Shown: positions 46,501 to 57,300 of the stretch, piece by piece
How the letters are laid out: each line of letters opens with the position of its first letter
Numbering within the stretch: the stretch's first letter is position 1
NCBI RefSeq assembly: GCF_905147045.1
Contig: NC_065898.1
Coordinates: forward strand, 6,758,001-6,822,000
From: Nymphalis io
Taxonomy: Eukaryota; Arthropoda; Insecta; Lepidoptera; Nymphalidae
DNA: 64,000 bases
Reading direction: 5' to 3'
Notes under the pieces: model-generated
What the model was told of the DNA's origin: nothing
Database searches by the model: none
What the model saw: only the letters and a program-made list of their open reading frames with translations
Made by a program: the position numbers and the translations under genes

Positions 46501-49500
46501 GGGCGGCTTGACGAAAACGTGCACGTCCGCGCTCGACGTCTGCCCCGACGAGTCCGTCACTCGCAGCACGAACGTGTAAACGCCCTCCGACAGATTCGAC
46601 AGCTGGAATGTTTTGCGTTTTAAATTAAAATACACTAATGGTATTTGAATGGTTTTTTTTAACTATAGTACAAAGATTATTTTTTATTTTTTTTTATAAC
46701 AAAATCCAATTTTTACAACAATAAAAGTTAGTTATACCAAATATATAAATATTTTTTAAACTCTTAAATAAATAAGCTAATTTGAACTAGATTTGATATT
46801 CAAGTTTGCGAATTACAATAAAATTATGTTATAAGTTTTACTATTTTTAAGTAATAATTTAAAGAATAACTGTTTCCTATTAGGAAGGAACATTTAAAAA
46901 TAGATTCTTTATCAATTGCAATTGAAATACTTAGTATAGATGACCTATATTTTATCTACATTTTTGAACATTTAGAAATTCATGATTTTGTGTTATAAAT
47001 TCGGCAGTCTGAAAATGTTTGTCCATACCTGCAAGTACGGCGAGTGCGTATTTTGCATATCCACAGCTTTGTTTTCGTCCTCGGCAGATTTGGTCCATTC
47101 CCAGGATGTGATCTCGTGGTCGTCGGTTGACAAACTTCCATTTAGTGTTAAATTATTATTTGGCAAATATATTATCACGTCTTGACCTTGAAAAAATGAG
47201 AGGTAAGTAGGTTTTAGGTATATTGTCCGCATTGGAATAGGGTGTTGGAATAAGCCTAAACCCTCTCCAAAAAGAGGCGGTTTTCTCCAAGTTACTTTTA
47301 ACTTTATATATATTTTAACAGATTTTTCATCGTCTCTTTGTTACCTGCATTAGCTTCTGGCGGATAATCCGTATGATTTAAAACGGTTATATTAGCCGTG
47401 GTCGAATTCTTCACATGGTCAGAATCTTCAACCGTCAATTTAAACGTGTAATTTCCTGGCTGCTTTAGATCTTTCAAGACTAATGTGGGTCCATCTAGTA
47501 ACGGCGGTTGGTAACCAATCGGGCCTGATGTCAACTCCCAATGCCATGCTATTATTGCATCGTCATCCTAATTAATTAAAAATTATATACAATTAATAAC
47601 TATTGAATTGTTTTAAGTGGAAACTTGATTGGTGTGTGAACGAGTTAATTGTTGTATAATGTATGTGGTGTGTACCTTGTTTCCCAATTATAATAATAAA
47701 AATAAAATAAAAACTTTGTACTCTTGGTAAGAGTTACGTCGTTGTTCGCATGGCCAATATAATTTATTTACAGATTAAAACCCTTTTATCATACCTTACT
47801 TGCACTACCATCCAAAACAGCTCCAGAATTAGGCAGTTTGACTGTCTGCGCCTGTGGTGTTATGACGACTATCGGTGGTGTGTTGGTACGCTTCGGTGGT
47901 AGAACGGTCACATTTGCAAAAGCTTCGCCATATGAATTTGTACTGTTCACTGTAACCTTGAACCTATATTGCCCTTCTGTGAGATCAGTCAATGTCACTG
48001 TTCCACCATTTTGGTTCATATTACCTATAAATATTAGATAAATTAAGATGTAACATGTACAATTGTATATTTAAAATACAAATAAAGTAGTTTTACTATT
48101 TAAAGGAATTTATTTTTCTTCCGTCTAAGAAATTAATTTTCTTATGGTGTAAGTATTGAGCCGGTTGGCGTGGTTGGTAGAACACTTGCCTTTCACGCCG
48201 AAGGTTGTGGGTTCGATTCCCACCCAGGACAGACATTTGTGTGCATGAACATGTCTGTTTGTCCTGAGTCTGGGTGTAATTATCTATATAAGTATGTATT
48301 TACAAAAGAAAAGTAGTATATGTAGTATATCAGTTGTCTGGTTTCCATAGCACAAGCTTTGTACAAGCTTAATTTGGGATCAGATGGCCGTGTGTGAAAA
48401 ATGTCCCACGATATTATTATTATTATTATTATAAGTATACTGAAGTCATAAGCCTAAATTCTTAATAATGTGTTATCCTAAGCAATATACCATATACTTC
48501 TTTACTATTATCTCACTAAGCCTCTAGTCTTGATTATGTATTAATTATTCTATATTACTGGATTGAATATTAAAAGGGCATCCGCATCAACTCTACCCAC
48601 CCACATGTGGCCCTCTGACATACTATCAAATATATGGATACTGTTTTATCACAAATACCTACAAAGATAATTCCATAAGCATCATATATTTATCTATTCA
48701 TTGAGTTTATTATTGAAAAAAAATCACAGCTTGCTAAATATTAAAAAAAAGAAAAAATGAATTTAATAATATACAATTAAAAACTAACACTTGATCCAAA
48801 TATTAAAAAATATTTTATTTTATTTAACTTAACGGCTACAAATAGTTTATCATGAAACAAACACAACACACATGTAGATAAGACTTATTGATTTTCTGTG
48901 AAAAAACTTCATTAGTAGGAAAAAAGGGGATCCAATTTTTTATTGAACGTTTCATTAAAATACAAATAGAGATGATAATATTTCACATACACACAATCCA
49001 CAACACAAACATTACCTGTTCACAGTCACAATCATTATTTCATTACGTCTTAATTAATTAATCAACTACCAAGTATATTTACTTAGCAATATTTACACAA
49101 AAAATAAAATGAGGTAATAGTAAAAGATTTTTAGTATCGTCTTAAGTAAATAGTTACCACAATATATTTATGTATACAGTAATTATAAGCTAAGCTATGA
49201 AACGCAACGCGGACTTCTGGCTGCATTCTCGTCCACATTGGTTTTTGTTTATTAAGCACTCCTAGTTTCGTTTCCGTCGAGTTTATTTTGTTTATTGTTT
49301 TATGATATATCTTCGTCATAATATATCACGAAGATATTGTGAGATAAAAAGTATACGGATACAAATAGGAAAACATGTAAACCCGTCGGGTACGGTAAGG
49401 GACTATAAACATTGCCAATTTCGGTATCCGTAACAGGCTATGAATATCCCACTGCTGGTCTAAGGCCTCCTCTCTCATTTTTTTTAAGAAGGTTTGGAGC

Positions 49501-50759
49501 TTATTCCAGCACGCTGCTCCAATGAGGGTTGATGGAATACACACGTGGCAGAATTTCAGTGAAATTAGACACATGCAGGTTTCTTCACAATGTTTTCCTT
49601 CACCGTCAAGCACTGGATGATTTATAAACACAAACACAAATTAAGCACATGAAAATTCAGTGGTGCTTGCCCGGATTTGAGCCCGCGATCATCGGTTAAG
49701 ATTCACGCGTTCTTACCACTGGGCCATCTCGTCTCCCAATTTCCAGATTCTGGGTTATTACTGAGCGTTTTTCGACAAGAAAATTTAATAAATTTTGTCG
49801 GGATGTGGTCTTATAAGATAGCCACGACTTAGAGTCAGCTGGATTTGATAGAATATAATCACAAATGAAGTATTTACCAGTAAATCCATTTTTTGGTTGA
49901 TCAACTAGTGTCCACACATAGTTATAGTGACTCATGGTTGATTTCTCATCAGGTATAGTGTAGGCGGCTAAAGTCACTTCATTGTCTGGAAGCTGTACCT
50001 GAAATTACAATTAAAGATGAACTTTATTAATTTTAAAGTTCAATAGAAATAATTTAATAACAAAAATAGTAATAAAAACTTTACTTCTTTTGATGAAATT
50101 GAGACAGTCAGGTTTTGCTTGGTTATTGGTTTATCAGATTTCAGATCTTCTGTTCTCATTTCCGATATCAAATTATCACTTTTTTTTATAGATCCAATTG
50201 GTATAGTAGGGCCCTTGGAAAATGGCCTGCGTGGGACACAGGCCCCTTGTGCATTTTCTTCTGTACCCATAATGCATTTACAAATACCATTTTGCATTTT
50301 AAGACCTAGTGGTATGCATTCTGAATTATAGGGACAATCATCAGCCCCGACTTCACAGGAATTCTTTTCTAGGAATCTTGATGCCAACATCATTTCATTA
50401 TCATTACTGTCTGTATATTTTTCAAAATTTTGTCGTTCATCTTCTTCTATATTCGGCAGATTATTAATAAAGTGGGTAAGAAAATTTGATTCATCATCAT
50501 CAGTGAGATCATTATGATGATTGGAGAATGAATAAATTGATTCATCTTCTGGTGAAAAATTATTATTCAATTCTCTAAAGTTAGACTGATCTAAAATATC
50601 AGACCAATTTTCTGTAATAGAGAAAGAAATTATTTAGCAGTGTATATTAGGTCATATTTTTTTTGTAATTATATTTAGCAGTAACATTAAGGTTGTTACA
50701 TCACTCAAACACAACATAACACTTTTATCAAAATGCATGCAACACAAATGCTATCTTAA

Positions 50760-50801
<42 letters not shown>

Positions 50802-51699
50802 TACTTAATTATTAATATTACAAACATTCACAGGCTGTTTTTTATCCATAAACATTTTTTAACTAAAGGCAAAAAGGAAATATCATCTTATTTGTCAAGA
50901 TTGGTGGTGTATTGGTAATAAGTGATGGTTAATATTTCTTACAGTGCGTAATAATGGTACAGTGAACAATTACCATCAGGTGTTCCAATGACCGGTCTGC
51001 CTACCTATTTAACATGAAAAAGTAACTTACCATTGGACAAAACTGGTTTTACAAGGATCATTGACACATGTGTATCCCATTTTCGACTCCCAACTCTGGG
51101 TAAAGGTAGACAGAGCTCATCGCTAACACATTCTACATGGAAGCATCGGGACTCCACAATGAACACAATGTTACAAGAGTCCTCAAGACAGCATGCCATC
51201 ACACACTGTCTCAGACCCTTTAAGTCTGTTTTCTCAGTATAGTTTCCCGCTGTTAAATTACCTGTATGAATTAAGTAGTTAGAAGTTTATTTGAATAGTT
51301 ATATAAATAGTAAAAGAATGTTACACAGCTAGTTATTGTTTTAATTTGATGACTATATAATTTTAAAAACATAATGCAAAGACGGCAAGCAATAACTGCT
51401 ATATTAAAAAAATATATTAATGATGATGTACCGAAAAGAAATAAAAAAGGTTCATTTTTAATAATTTACATAATATTTGAATGTGAAGAAAAATAGAATT
51501 TTTGTAATACAAAAACATATCCTTATTATTAAAAACCGTGCTTACCCACTGGCATATGGTTGTCAAAATTTTTTGGATAAAGCTTAGGACATTTATTGTT
51601 TTCATAATTTTCATTCCAAGTTTTGCTATATAACGACAACACGAGTTTTATGTTCACTAAAAGTAATAAAACAGTTAATCTTAATACTTTATAATTCAT
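40545..51699 (-). CDS. KIAA0319-like protein (MANEC and PKD-repeat membrane protein)
   Basis: Type I membrane glycoprotein; vertebrate KIAA0319L cycles between the Golgi, endosomes and cell surface. Exons in transcript order: 51699-51546, 51261-51031, 50611-50085, 49998-49878, 48024-47795, 47567-47345, 47186-47029, 46602-46462, 45427-45187, 43403-43213, 42319-42029, 41815-41608, 40997-40830, 40708-40545; 3048 bp, 1015 residues, every phase consistent. Residues 1-22 are a signal peptide (MNYKVLRLTVLLLLVNIKLV; an ATG four codons upstream is also possible). Exon 2 encodes the Cys-rich MANEC domain (VMACCLEDSCNIVFIVESRC). Exon 3 has an acidic linker and an EGF-like CEVGADDCPYNSEC segment. Exons 4-11 encode about five PKD domains (typical ends YVFELTVTDDQGE). 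Exon 12 has the C6-type motif CLSACSGRGVCEQ. Exon 13 has the single membrane helix and RPNYRLLPF tail. Human KIAA0319L has a similar length. Confidence 0.94.
42778..43030 (-). repeat. tRNA-derived SINE (Metulj-like), copy 4
   Basis: Minus orientation, from cagtacagttacagcctgtt to gaaaattcagtggtgcttgc. It lacks most of the tRNA-like head. Inside an intron of the KIAA0319-like gene. Confidence 0.82.
43868..44081 (-). repeat. A-tailed dispersed repeat with internal deletion
   Basis: From taataggaaggcggacgagc to acgagcttgcgcaaagca. About 55 bases of the middle (the aatgcgccaccaaccttggg part) are missing compared with 1319. Intronic. Confidence 0.82.
44243..44490 (+). repeat. Diverged tRNA-derived SINE
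   Basis: Plus-oriented. The head gagttagccgaaatggtgca has box-A character, a box-B-like gatttaaatttctgggta follows, and it ends with gggcaacgtggtggaataag, a motif shared with the Metulj-like copies. Intronic. Confidence 0.6.
44500..45186. other. Intron sequence of the KIAA0319-like gene, weak inverted repeat
   Basis: Mostly featureless. cggacctggacaa near 44819 and ttgtccaagtccg near 44915 are imperfect inverted repeats about 110 bp apart, a possible remnant of a tiny MITE, without a clear target duplication. Confidence 0.35.
45430..46460. other. Intron of the KIAA0319-like gene, nothing recognised
   Basis: About 1 kb of AT-rich intron with no repeat family or RNA recognised. Confidence 0.5.
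48155..48433 (+). repeat. tRNA-derived SINE of a second family, with (ATT)n tail
   Basis: The head gccggttggcgtggttggta and box B gggttcgattcccacccagg look like a tRNA. After that comes a body with gtgcatgaacatgtctgttt and gggatcagatggccgtgtgt, then tgtcccacgat and an ATT repeat. It differs from the Metulj-like type. The anticodon arm does not fold properly, so it is a SINE rather than a working tRNA gene. Intronic. Confidence 0.8.
48434..49427. other. Intron of the KIAA0319-like gene, nothing recognised
   Basis: AT-rich intron without recognisable elements. A GC-richer patch at 49200-49290 shows no coding signal. Confidence 0.45.
49428..49737 (-). repeat. tRNA-derived SINE (Metulj-like), copy 5
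   Basis: Near full-length in minus orientation: tail side aacaggctatgaatatccca, middle cttcacaatgttttccttca, and head accactgggccatctcgtct. It lies 140 bases from an exon of the KIAA0319-like gene. Confidence 0.85.
50763..50798. repeat. AT dinucleotide microsatellite
   Basis: About 18 uninterrupted AT units in an intron. Confidence 0.95.
50890..51016 (+). repeat. A-tailed dispersed repeat, old fragment
   Basis: Plus-oriented: gtcaagattggtggtgtatt, then gatggttaatatttcttaca, then gaacaattaccatcaggtgt and tgcctacctatttaa. It ends about 15 bases before the splice donor of the MANEC exon on the other strand. Confidence 0.65.
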
Positions 51700-51711
51700 T
51701 ATAAATATCAA

Positions 51712-52320
51712 TATTGACTGATTATAACAATGGTTCCAAAAGCACTGTTATAGCATTATATTAAAGCAAAATTATCTCAACAAGAGGAAACAAAAGTTTA
51801 GAGATCCGTAAAATAAGCGTGGGTGATGAGATAAAATTAGTTAATATTAATGGAATATTTATATTAAACAAATAGTTCATTGCATGACGTATAGGAGTTT
51901 CTTGTCATTTTGTGAATTGATTTTGACAGGCGTCAGACGATAGAGTCCGACGGAATTATTTATAAAGCGGCTTCTAGACATGTGAAGTTTAATAAATAAG
52001 CCGCATTTAATATAGATCAATTTCAATTCATTTCATTTTCAATCAATTCCAAAGTATCTAAAAGATATTCCGAATCCATATTAGATATATCAGTGGAATG
52101 AATATATTGTTAAAATTGTAAACCTATATATATTATAGAATTCCTCTTGATACTTTTATGTATATGATATAAGGCGCACAATTTTAACCGTTTTTCTAGT
52201 TAACTTGCTGTTAAAATCCTTTGTAAAAAATGCTGCTACAATATTTTGGTGACTGTTATGATTTTAATAATATTAATTAAAAAAAATCAGTTTATTTTAT
52301 TTTATCTCAGTTAGCAGATT
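51712..52320. other. Upstream region of the KIAA0319-like gene
   Basis: Must hold the promoter and 5' UTR of the minus-strand gene. AT-rich, with no core promoter motif that I can assign. Confidence 0.4.
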
Positions 52321-52321
52321 G

Positions 52322-52475
52322 ACAAGTTGGCTACCCGATGTTACGTGCTCACCATCTCCCATAGACTAGCACTACAAGAAATGTAGTACATGTGGTATGT
52401 CTTTAGTTTAACTAGCTCACTCACCCTTCAAACTGGAAAACAATAATTCTAAGTATTGCTGTTCGCAGCCACCAA
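52322..52475 (-). repeat. A-tailed dispersed repeat, old fragment
   Basis: Minus-oriented, decayed: ggctacccgatgttacgtgc, then actagctcactcacccttca and aaactggaaaacaataattc. It abuts the newer insertion at 52551. Confidence 0.6.
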
Positions 52476-52550
52476 GTAAAATGCTTTTTTATCATACTAT
52501 TATACACAGACATATTGGGAAGAGCAGCCGTGGTATTATTACGTACTCTT

Positions 52551-52923
52551 TTTTTTTTTTTTTTCGCTGGAAAAACGCTTTTACGCGTTTCCCCCACTTG
52601 AAGTGGGGGGGGGGGTATGTGGGACTCGCCAGCGCCGAGTATGCGCCGGAATATATATATAATTTTCGCAGAAGGAGACCGTCTCCAACTAGCACCTCTC
52701 GCTACCAAGCATGGCATTTATCACACTCGGCAGCGAGAGGTCTTCACCGACTAAGGCCGCCAGGGACAGGCGCTGAGGCCCCCAAGGGGCACACTTCATC
52801 AGAGTGTGGCACGCTATGTCCGAAGGCGCACCACACTCATGGCAGGAGGGTGTTACCTCCCGCCTCGCTATCCGGTACAGGTACTTACCGAAACAACCGA
52901 GTCCGGTAAGTACCTGCTTTTTA
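52551..52923 (-). mobile_element. 5'-truncated R1-clade-like LINE with 16-bp target duplication
   Basis: Flanked on both sides by attattacgtactctt (52535-52550 and 52924-52939). On the minus strand it encodes the C-terminal Cys-His motif of R1-like retrotransposon proteins (CHECGAPSDIACHTLMKC, spacing C-x2-C-x8-H-x4-C), then LSLPSVINAMLGSE, and ends in a 3' UTR with about 17 A. Only about 370 bp were inserted. Its 5' end carries a 13-bp inverted repeat at 52878-52916. Confidence 0.88.
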
Positions 52924-53407
52924 ATTATTACGTACTCTTACTTTTTTTATTATTTTAAAAAAATATAGTTTTAAAATTTATAAATAATATATACCTAATT
53001 GGTTTATATTGACAGATATTACGAGTATTACGTCAGAATATGGCGAAACATTTTCATATTCTTATTGCCATTACATAGTTATAGACATGGTGCTAATAAT
53101 TTCAGTAAAGTCTTTGCAGGAATTAAGATCCATAAATATTTGTAGTTAAGTTTGCACAGATTTCGGTTTAAAGACATTTATTTATTTCTCATAAAGAACA
53201 CAAAAGTTCACTTATAATAAGAAATTACAATAATTTTGCCTGAGGGTACATTTAAAAGTCTGCCTTATGAATTATATACAGTGAGATAAAATGTTGCGGG
53301 TAGTATTACACAAACATGTTTAGGTAGGGGTTACATTAACTTATAAATTATTTTGCACATATTCCATTACACGTTTTTTGAATATAGGAAAACTCTTGCT
53401 ATTAATG

Positions 53408-53457
53408 AAATTTATAATAAATTATCAAACTTAAGTTTGATAATTTATTATAAATTT
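53408..53457. repeat. 50-bp perfect palindrome without spacer
   Basis: Arms 53408-53432 and 53433-53457 are exact reverse complements, centred on acttaagt. The bases just outside (g and g) do not pair. Confidence 0.95.
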
Positions 53458-53638
53458 GAACTCCTTCAAATAAAATGTTTTTCTTTCCATAGTTGGTTCT
53501 GGTTTTTGGAAGTTCTAGTTTATTACGTTTTCTAGTGTGGTATGTATGTGTTTTTTATGAAAGTGTAATTGTGAATGTGTTTTATTTGTTATTATTTTTC
53601 TAATCAACATGCATGATTTGAGATTATATACATTTACG

Positions 53639-53671
53639 ATTTAAGTAACATCTTTGAGATGTTACTTAAAT
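53639..53671. repeat. Inverted repeat, 15-bp arms, 3-nt spacer
   Basis: atttaagtaacatct, then ttg, then its exact reverse complement. Confidence 0.95.
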
Positions 53672-54318
53672 ATTGAGACTTTTCAGCATATTCACATATT
53701 ATATTCCCTCATTTTTTTATAAGAAGCAATGCAGTAGTTTAAGTTCGTTGTGGTTAGTTTCCTACATACTGAATCGTATATTGAGCAGTATCAGATATTA
53801 AAACACATTGAAAACATTGTATTTTTTATTTCTATAGTGACCTGTGACGTACGCTTAACTTTTGGCAGTTGATACGCTCCTATCATACCTCACTTACCAT
53901 AGCCAGTTTACTAATTGTAATAAATTAAGATACAACTAATTTGTATAAATTTAGCTTTTAAAGAATTGAGTAAGAAACTGAGTATGCCTTTGCTGTATTT
54001 TTAATTATTATTTACAGCATTGGATAACTGTAGGTATTATAAATAATTGCGAAATTTCCAGTCCATTGAAGAAATTAACAATGTATGTTTTGAAATTGTT
54101 ATCATGATCTCATAAATGCATTCAACCGCGCATTCATACAGTTTTATCACTTTGGATATTGTAACTAGGTACCTACGCAGTTGGTTGGTGATTTTCTATA
54201 TTTAAATATGGGTGCTGGACAGATCGGAGGAATTGCAACGATGCGTAAATATAACTCATATCAAATGCTAAAATCGAATTTATATAATTAAAGATACATT
54301 CAAGATATATATTTTTAG

Positions 54319-57300
54319 TTGACATAGATTTCAATAATGCGGCTGGCTTTCAAGGTGTGCCTGCCAAAGTAACAGAAGGTCAATATATAGTAAGTTAGCT
54401 AACAGTCGATAGTAGTATTAAAGAAAAATATTAAAGATGTATTATAGAATATCTAAAGAAATAATTTTAAACTGACATCTGTTTCTTATCATTTACATAT
54501 TAATATACAGGCTCTTAATATGTTGAAGCAGTTTTAAAGACAATCTTAAGACTACTTAAGTTATCTGTATTTGATTTTTGTCCTTTATTTTTTATGATAA
54601 GTACTCAGTTTAGGCATGAGATATTTGTGCTTGAAAATATTTTGTCATTTTACATAAAAAAGTGTCCAACAGGTACATTATTTATCCCACGCCATGCTGT
54701 TTTGTGTGGGTGCACTTATAGAAGCGCACGTAGTTCTAACACCAGCAATTTGCGTTTATGGAGAAAGATATAAGTTTAAAATATTTGCTGGCACACATAG
54801 ATTTCTAGAGAATTCTGGCACTGGTCGCTTAGTGCACCATCTATGCATCCATAAAGGTAAGTAAACTTTAAAAATGTTTTTTTTTTCTTATATCTTGCCC
54901 TTGTGATAGCGATGTCTTCTCCGAATAATCTTTCATGTTAGTGGTCTTCTACGTTATTTTTACAATATGATATTTATTATATTATTAGTAATTAATAGTA
55001 ATAAAATAGGAAATAATAATAAATTTATTTATTGCTTACTATTTCTCTATATTCAGTCTTCAGCCCTCTGACTGACTCTACTCTACTCTATAATATTACA
55101 TCACACATATACCTATGTATTACATCTATTCACTGTCAATATCATGTACAATATAATAAACAATAATGTAACAATACACAATATAATTAAGAGCGATAAA
55201 TAGTGTAAACTATACAAGAGAAGAGGGTAGAAGTAAGTAGAAACTTGTATTTAATTATAATTTTCTAATGAAATGGCTAAAACATTAAAACTTTATAATT
55301 TAGGATATAATCACACCATGCGGTGGCAGGCGTGTTCTCCGGATAACTTGGCACTACTGGTTCTAAACCAACAGTTCTCCTTTCACATGCGTGAACATAA
55401 TACCGAATTCGTAGTAAACCGAGTTCGGTATGGAATTATTGGTAATATAGAGAATCGGATAGGAGATCCAACATGCCGGTATTACGGCTGGGGCAGCAGA
55501 CGAAATGTAAGTTCCTTTTTCTTTTATATTTACATTAATATGATGTTCATTTGTAAATATCCGGTTCTTGACCCGGATCTTCTAAGGTTTTATTTATTAT
55601 GTTATGTTGATAAACATTATCATCTGCCTGGATGTATTAGTGTTATAGAATAGTAGTGTTAGCGGGATTCTATAAGTCATAGTTTTTGATTGATTTTCTA
55701 AATATCGCTTAATTCGTAAATTACTTTTTTCATGCTTAAGATGATCATACTTAAAATGTTGGCCTAAACTGCAAAACGTTATTTTTATTTACATCCGTGC
55801 AGTGACGGAGAAAGAATACATTTCACTGCCCCTATCTTTCCCATGGGTGGATGATCCCATGGATATCTGAGCGACCATCTGCTCATCTGGTGGTAGGATG
55901 CTAACATCCGCCTGGCTTGTTACCACCGTACGCATGGTGAAAAACTCGTAAAGTGGCTTGCAGACGCGTTTCGAGGTCAGCCAGCGTACAGCCAGTGCCC
56001 GAGCGAGTATTGCCACGATGGGTGTTGGTCCAGTGGAGACGGCTTTTGAACCAATGCCGGGGGAAACTGTATTGACCTGCCGGACAGGGAGACCTGAAGA
56101 AACGGCTGTTCCGCTGGCCGCCCGTGGCATAGTACAGGGGCCCGAGCGTGCCTAACCAGCTCGCGAGGCTGCACAACCAGGTCACGCATAATCTCGGGGT
56201 GGACCGTCGTGCCGGTTGGTGACCGGAAGGTGGGGTCCCGGCGGCCACTTCCGGGGGGGTTCGGGGGCCCTTCCGTCCGGCGGATCAGTATATTTTCCCT
56301 TTTGGCAACCATTTGGGAAAACACGCCTCCATACTTTGCCCATCCCTATCGTGGCGATACGTCGCTCGCTTCACGTCCCTTTTCCTTATTTTTCCAAATG
56401 GTAGCGCAACTAAGAAATAACGGTCGTTCAGCGGTGCACACCCCCACCATACCCACGCTGTTTGAGGTCGAGTTCTCTAACATCCGAGGACTCCACGCTA
56501 ACCTCAACGCTGTCCACCACCATCTCGAGATAGCACGGCCAGCAATATTGTTTCTCACGGAGACGCAAATACTCCGCCCTGCCGACACCAGCTACCTTAA
56601 CTATCCCGGCTGCATGCTTGAAGAATCTTTTAAAGCGAAAGCCGGAGAATGCTTGTTCGTCAGGGCGGATGTTTGTTGTCACCGATTGCGCTGCTTGGAG
56701 GACCCCTCCTTCTCCATGTTGGTGGTACGTGTGGACCTGGTTCGTCAGAGTCGAGTCTACGTGTGCCTCTACAGATCCCACAATGGTGACTTGGAGACAA
56801 GCCGATTATTTGACCATCTTAGTCGGGTGGCAGATGCTGCGCAAGAGCAGTTTCCTAACGCGGAATTGGTGTTTTTGGGGGATTTTAATGCTCACCATGA
56901 ATCATGGTTGAAATCCCTCAAAACTGACCATGCTGAAAGAACTGCTCATGCTTTTGCCCTCACACACGACTTGACCCAGCTGGTTGATCAGCCCACCAGG
57001 ATCCCAGACATTGATGGGCAAGCGCCTTCTCTACTGGATCTTCTGCTGACTTCTCACCCGGTGGAATATCAGGTTGTGGTTCAAGCTCCACTTGGTTCTT
57101 CGGATCACGGCCTTATATCTGTCAAAGTGCCACAGACCAAGCTGCCGCCATCAGCGGTATGCAAACGTCGCGTTTGGCACTATAAGTCGGCAGATTGGGA
57201 CGGTATGCGCGACTACTATGCGTCAGTCCCTTGGAAGGAACGTTGCTTCAGTGGGAATAACCCGACAGCTATTGCCGCTGCTGTTGCTGATGAGATCATG

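Larger units (their letters stand above)
52940..54318. other. Region upstream of the serine-protease homologue; palindromes
   Basis: Contains the perfect palindromes at 53408-53457 and 53639-53671. The missing first exon or exons of the protease homologue should be here or further left. A short open stretch at 54207-54244, ending with donor-like cgtaaat, would join the known second exon in phase 1, but it encodes no signal peptide and is not convincing. Confidence 0.35.

Noticed and set aside
48155..48235. Possible functional tRNA gene
   Set aside because: Box A and box B are good, but the anticodon and acceptor stems do not pair and the sequence continues into a SINE body with an ATT tail.
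55789..56324. Several overlapping minus-strand open frames of 113-115 codons
   Set aside because: They are reverse-frame shadows of the GC-rich 5' part of the plus-strand retrotransposon.
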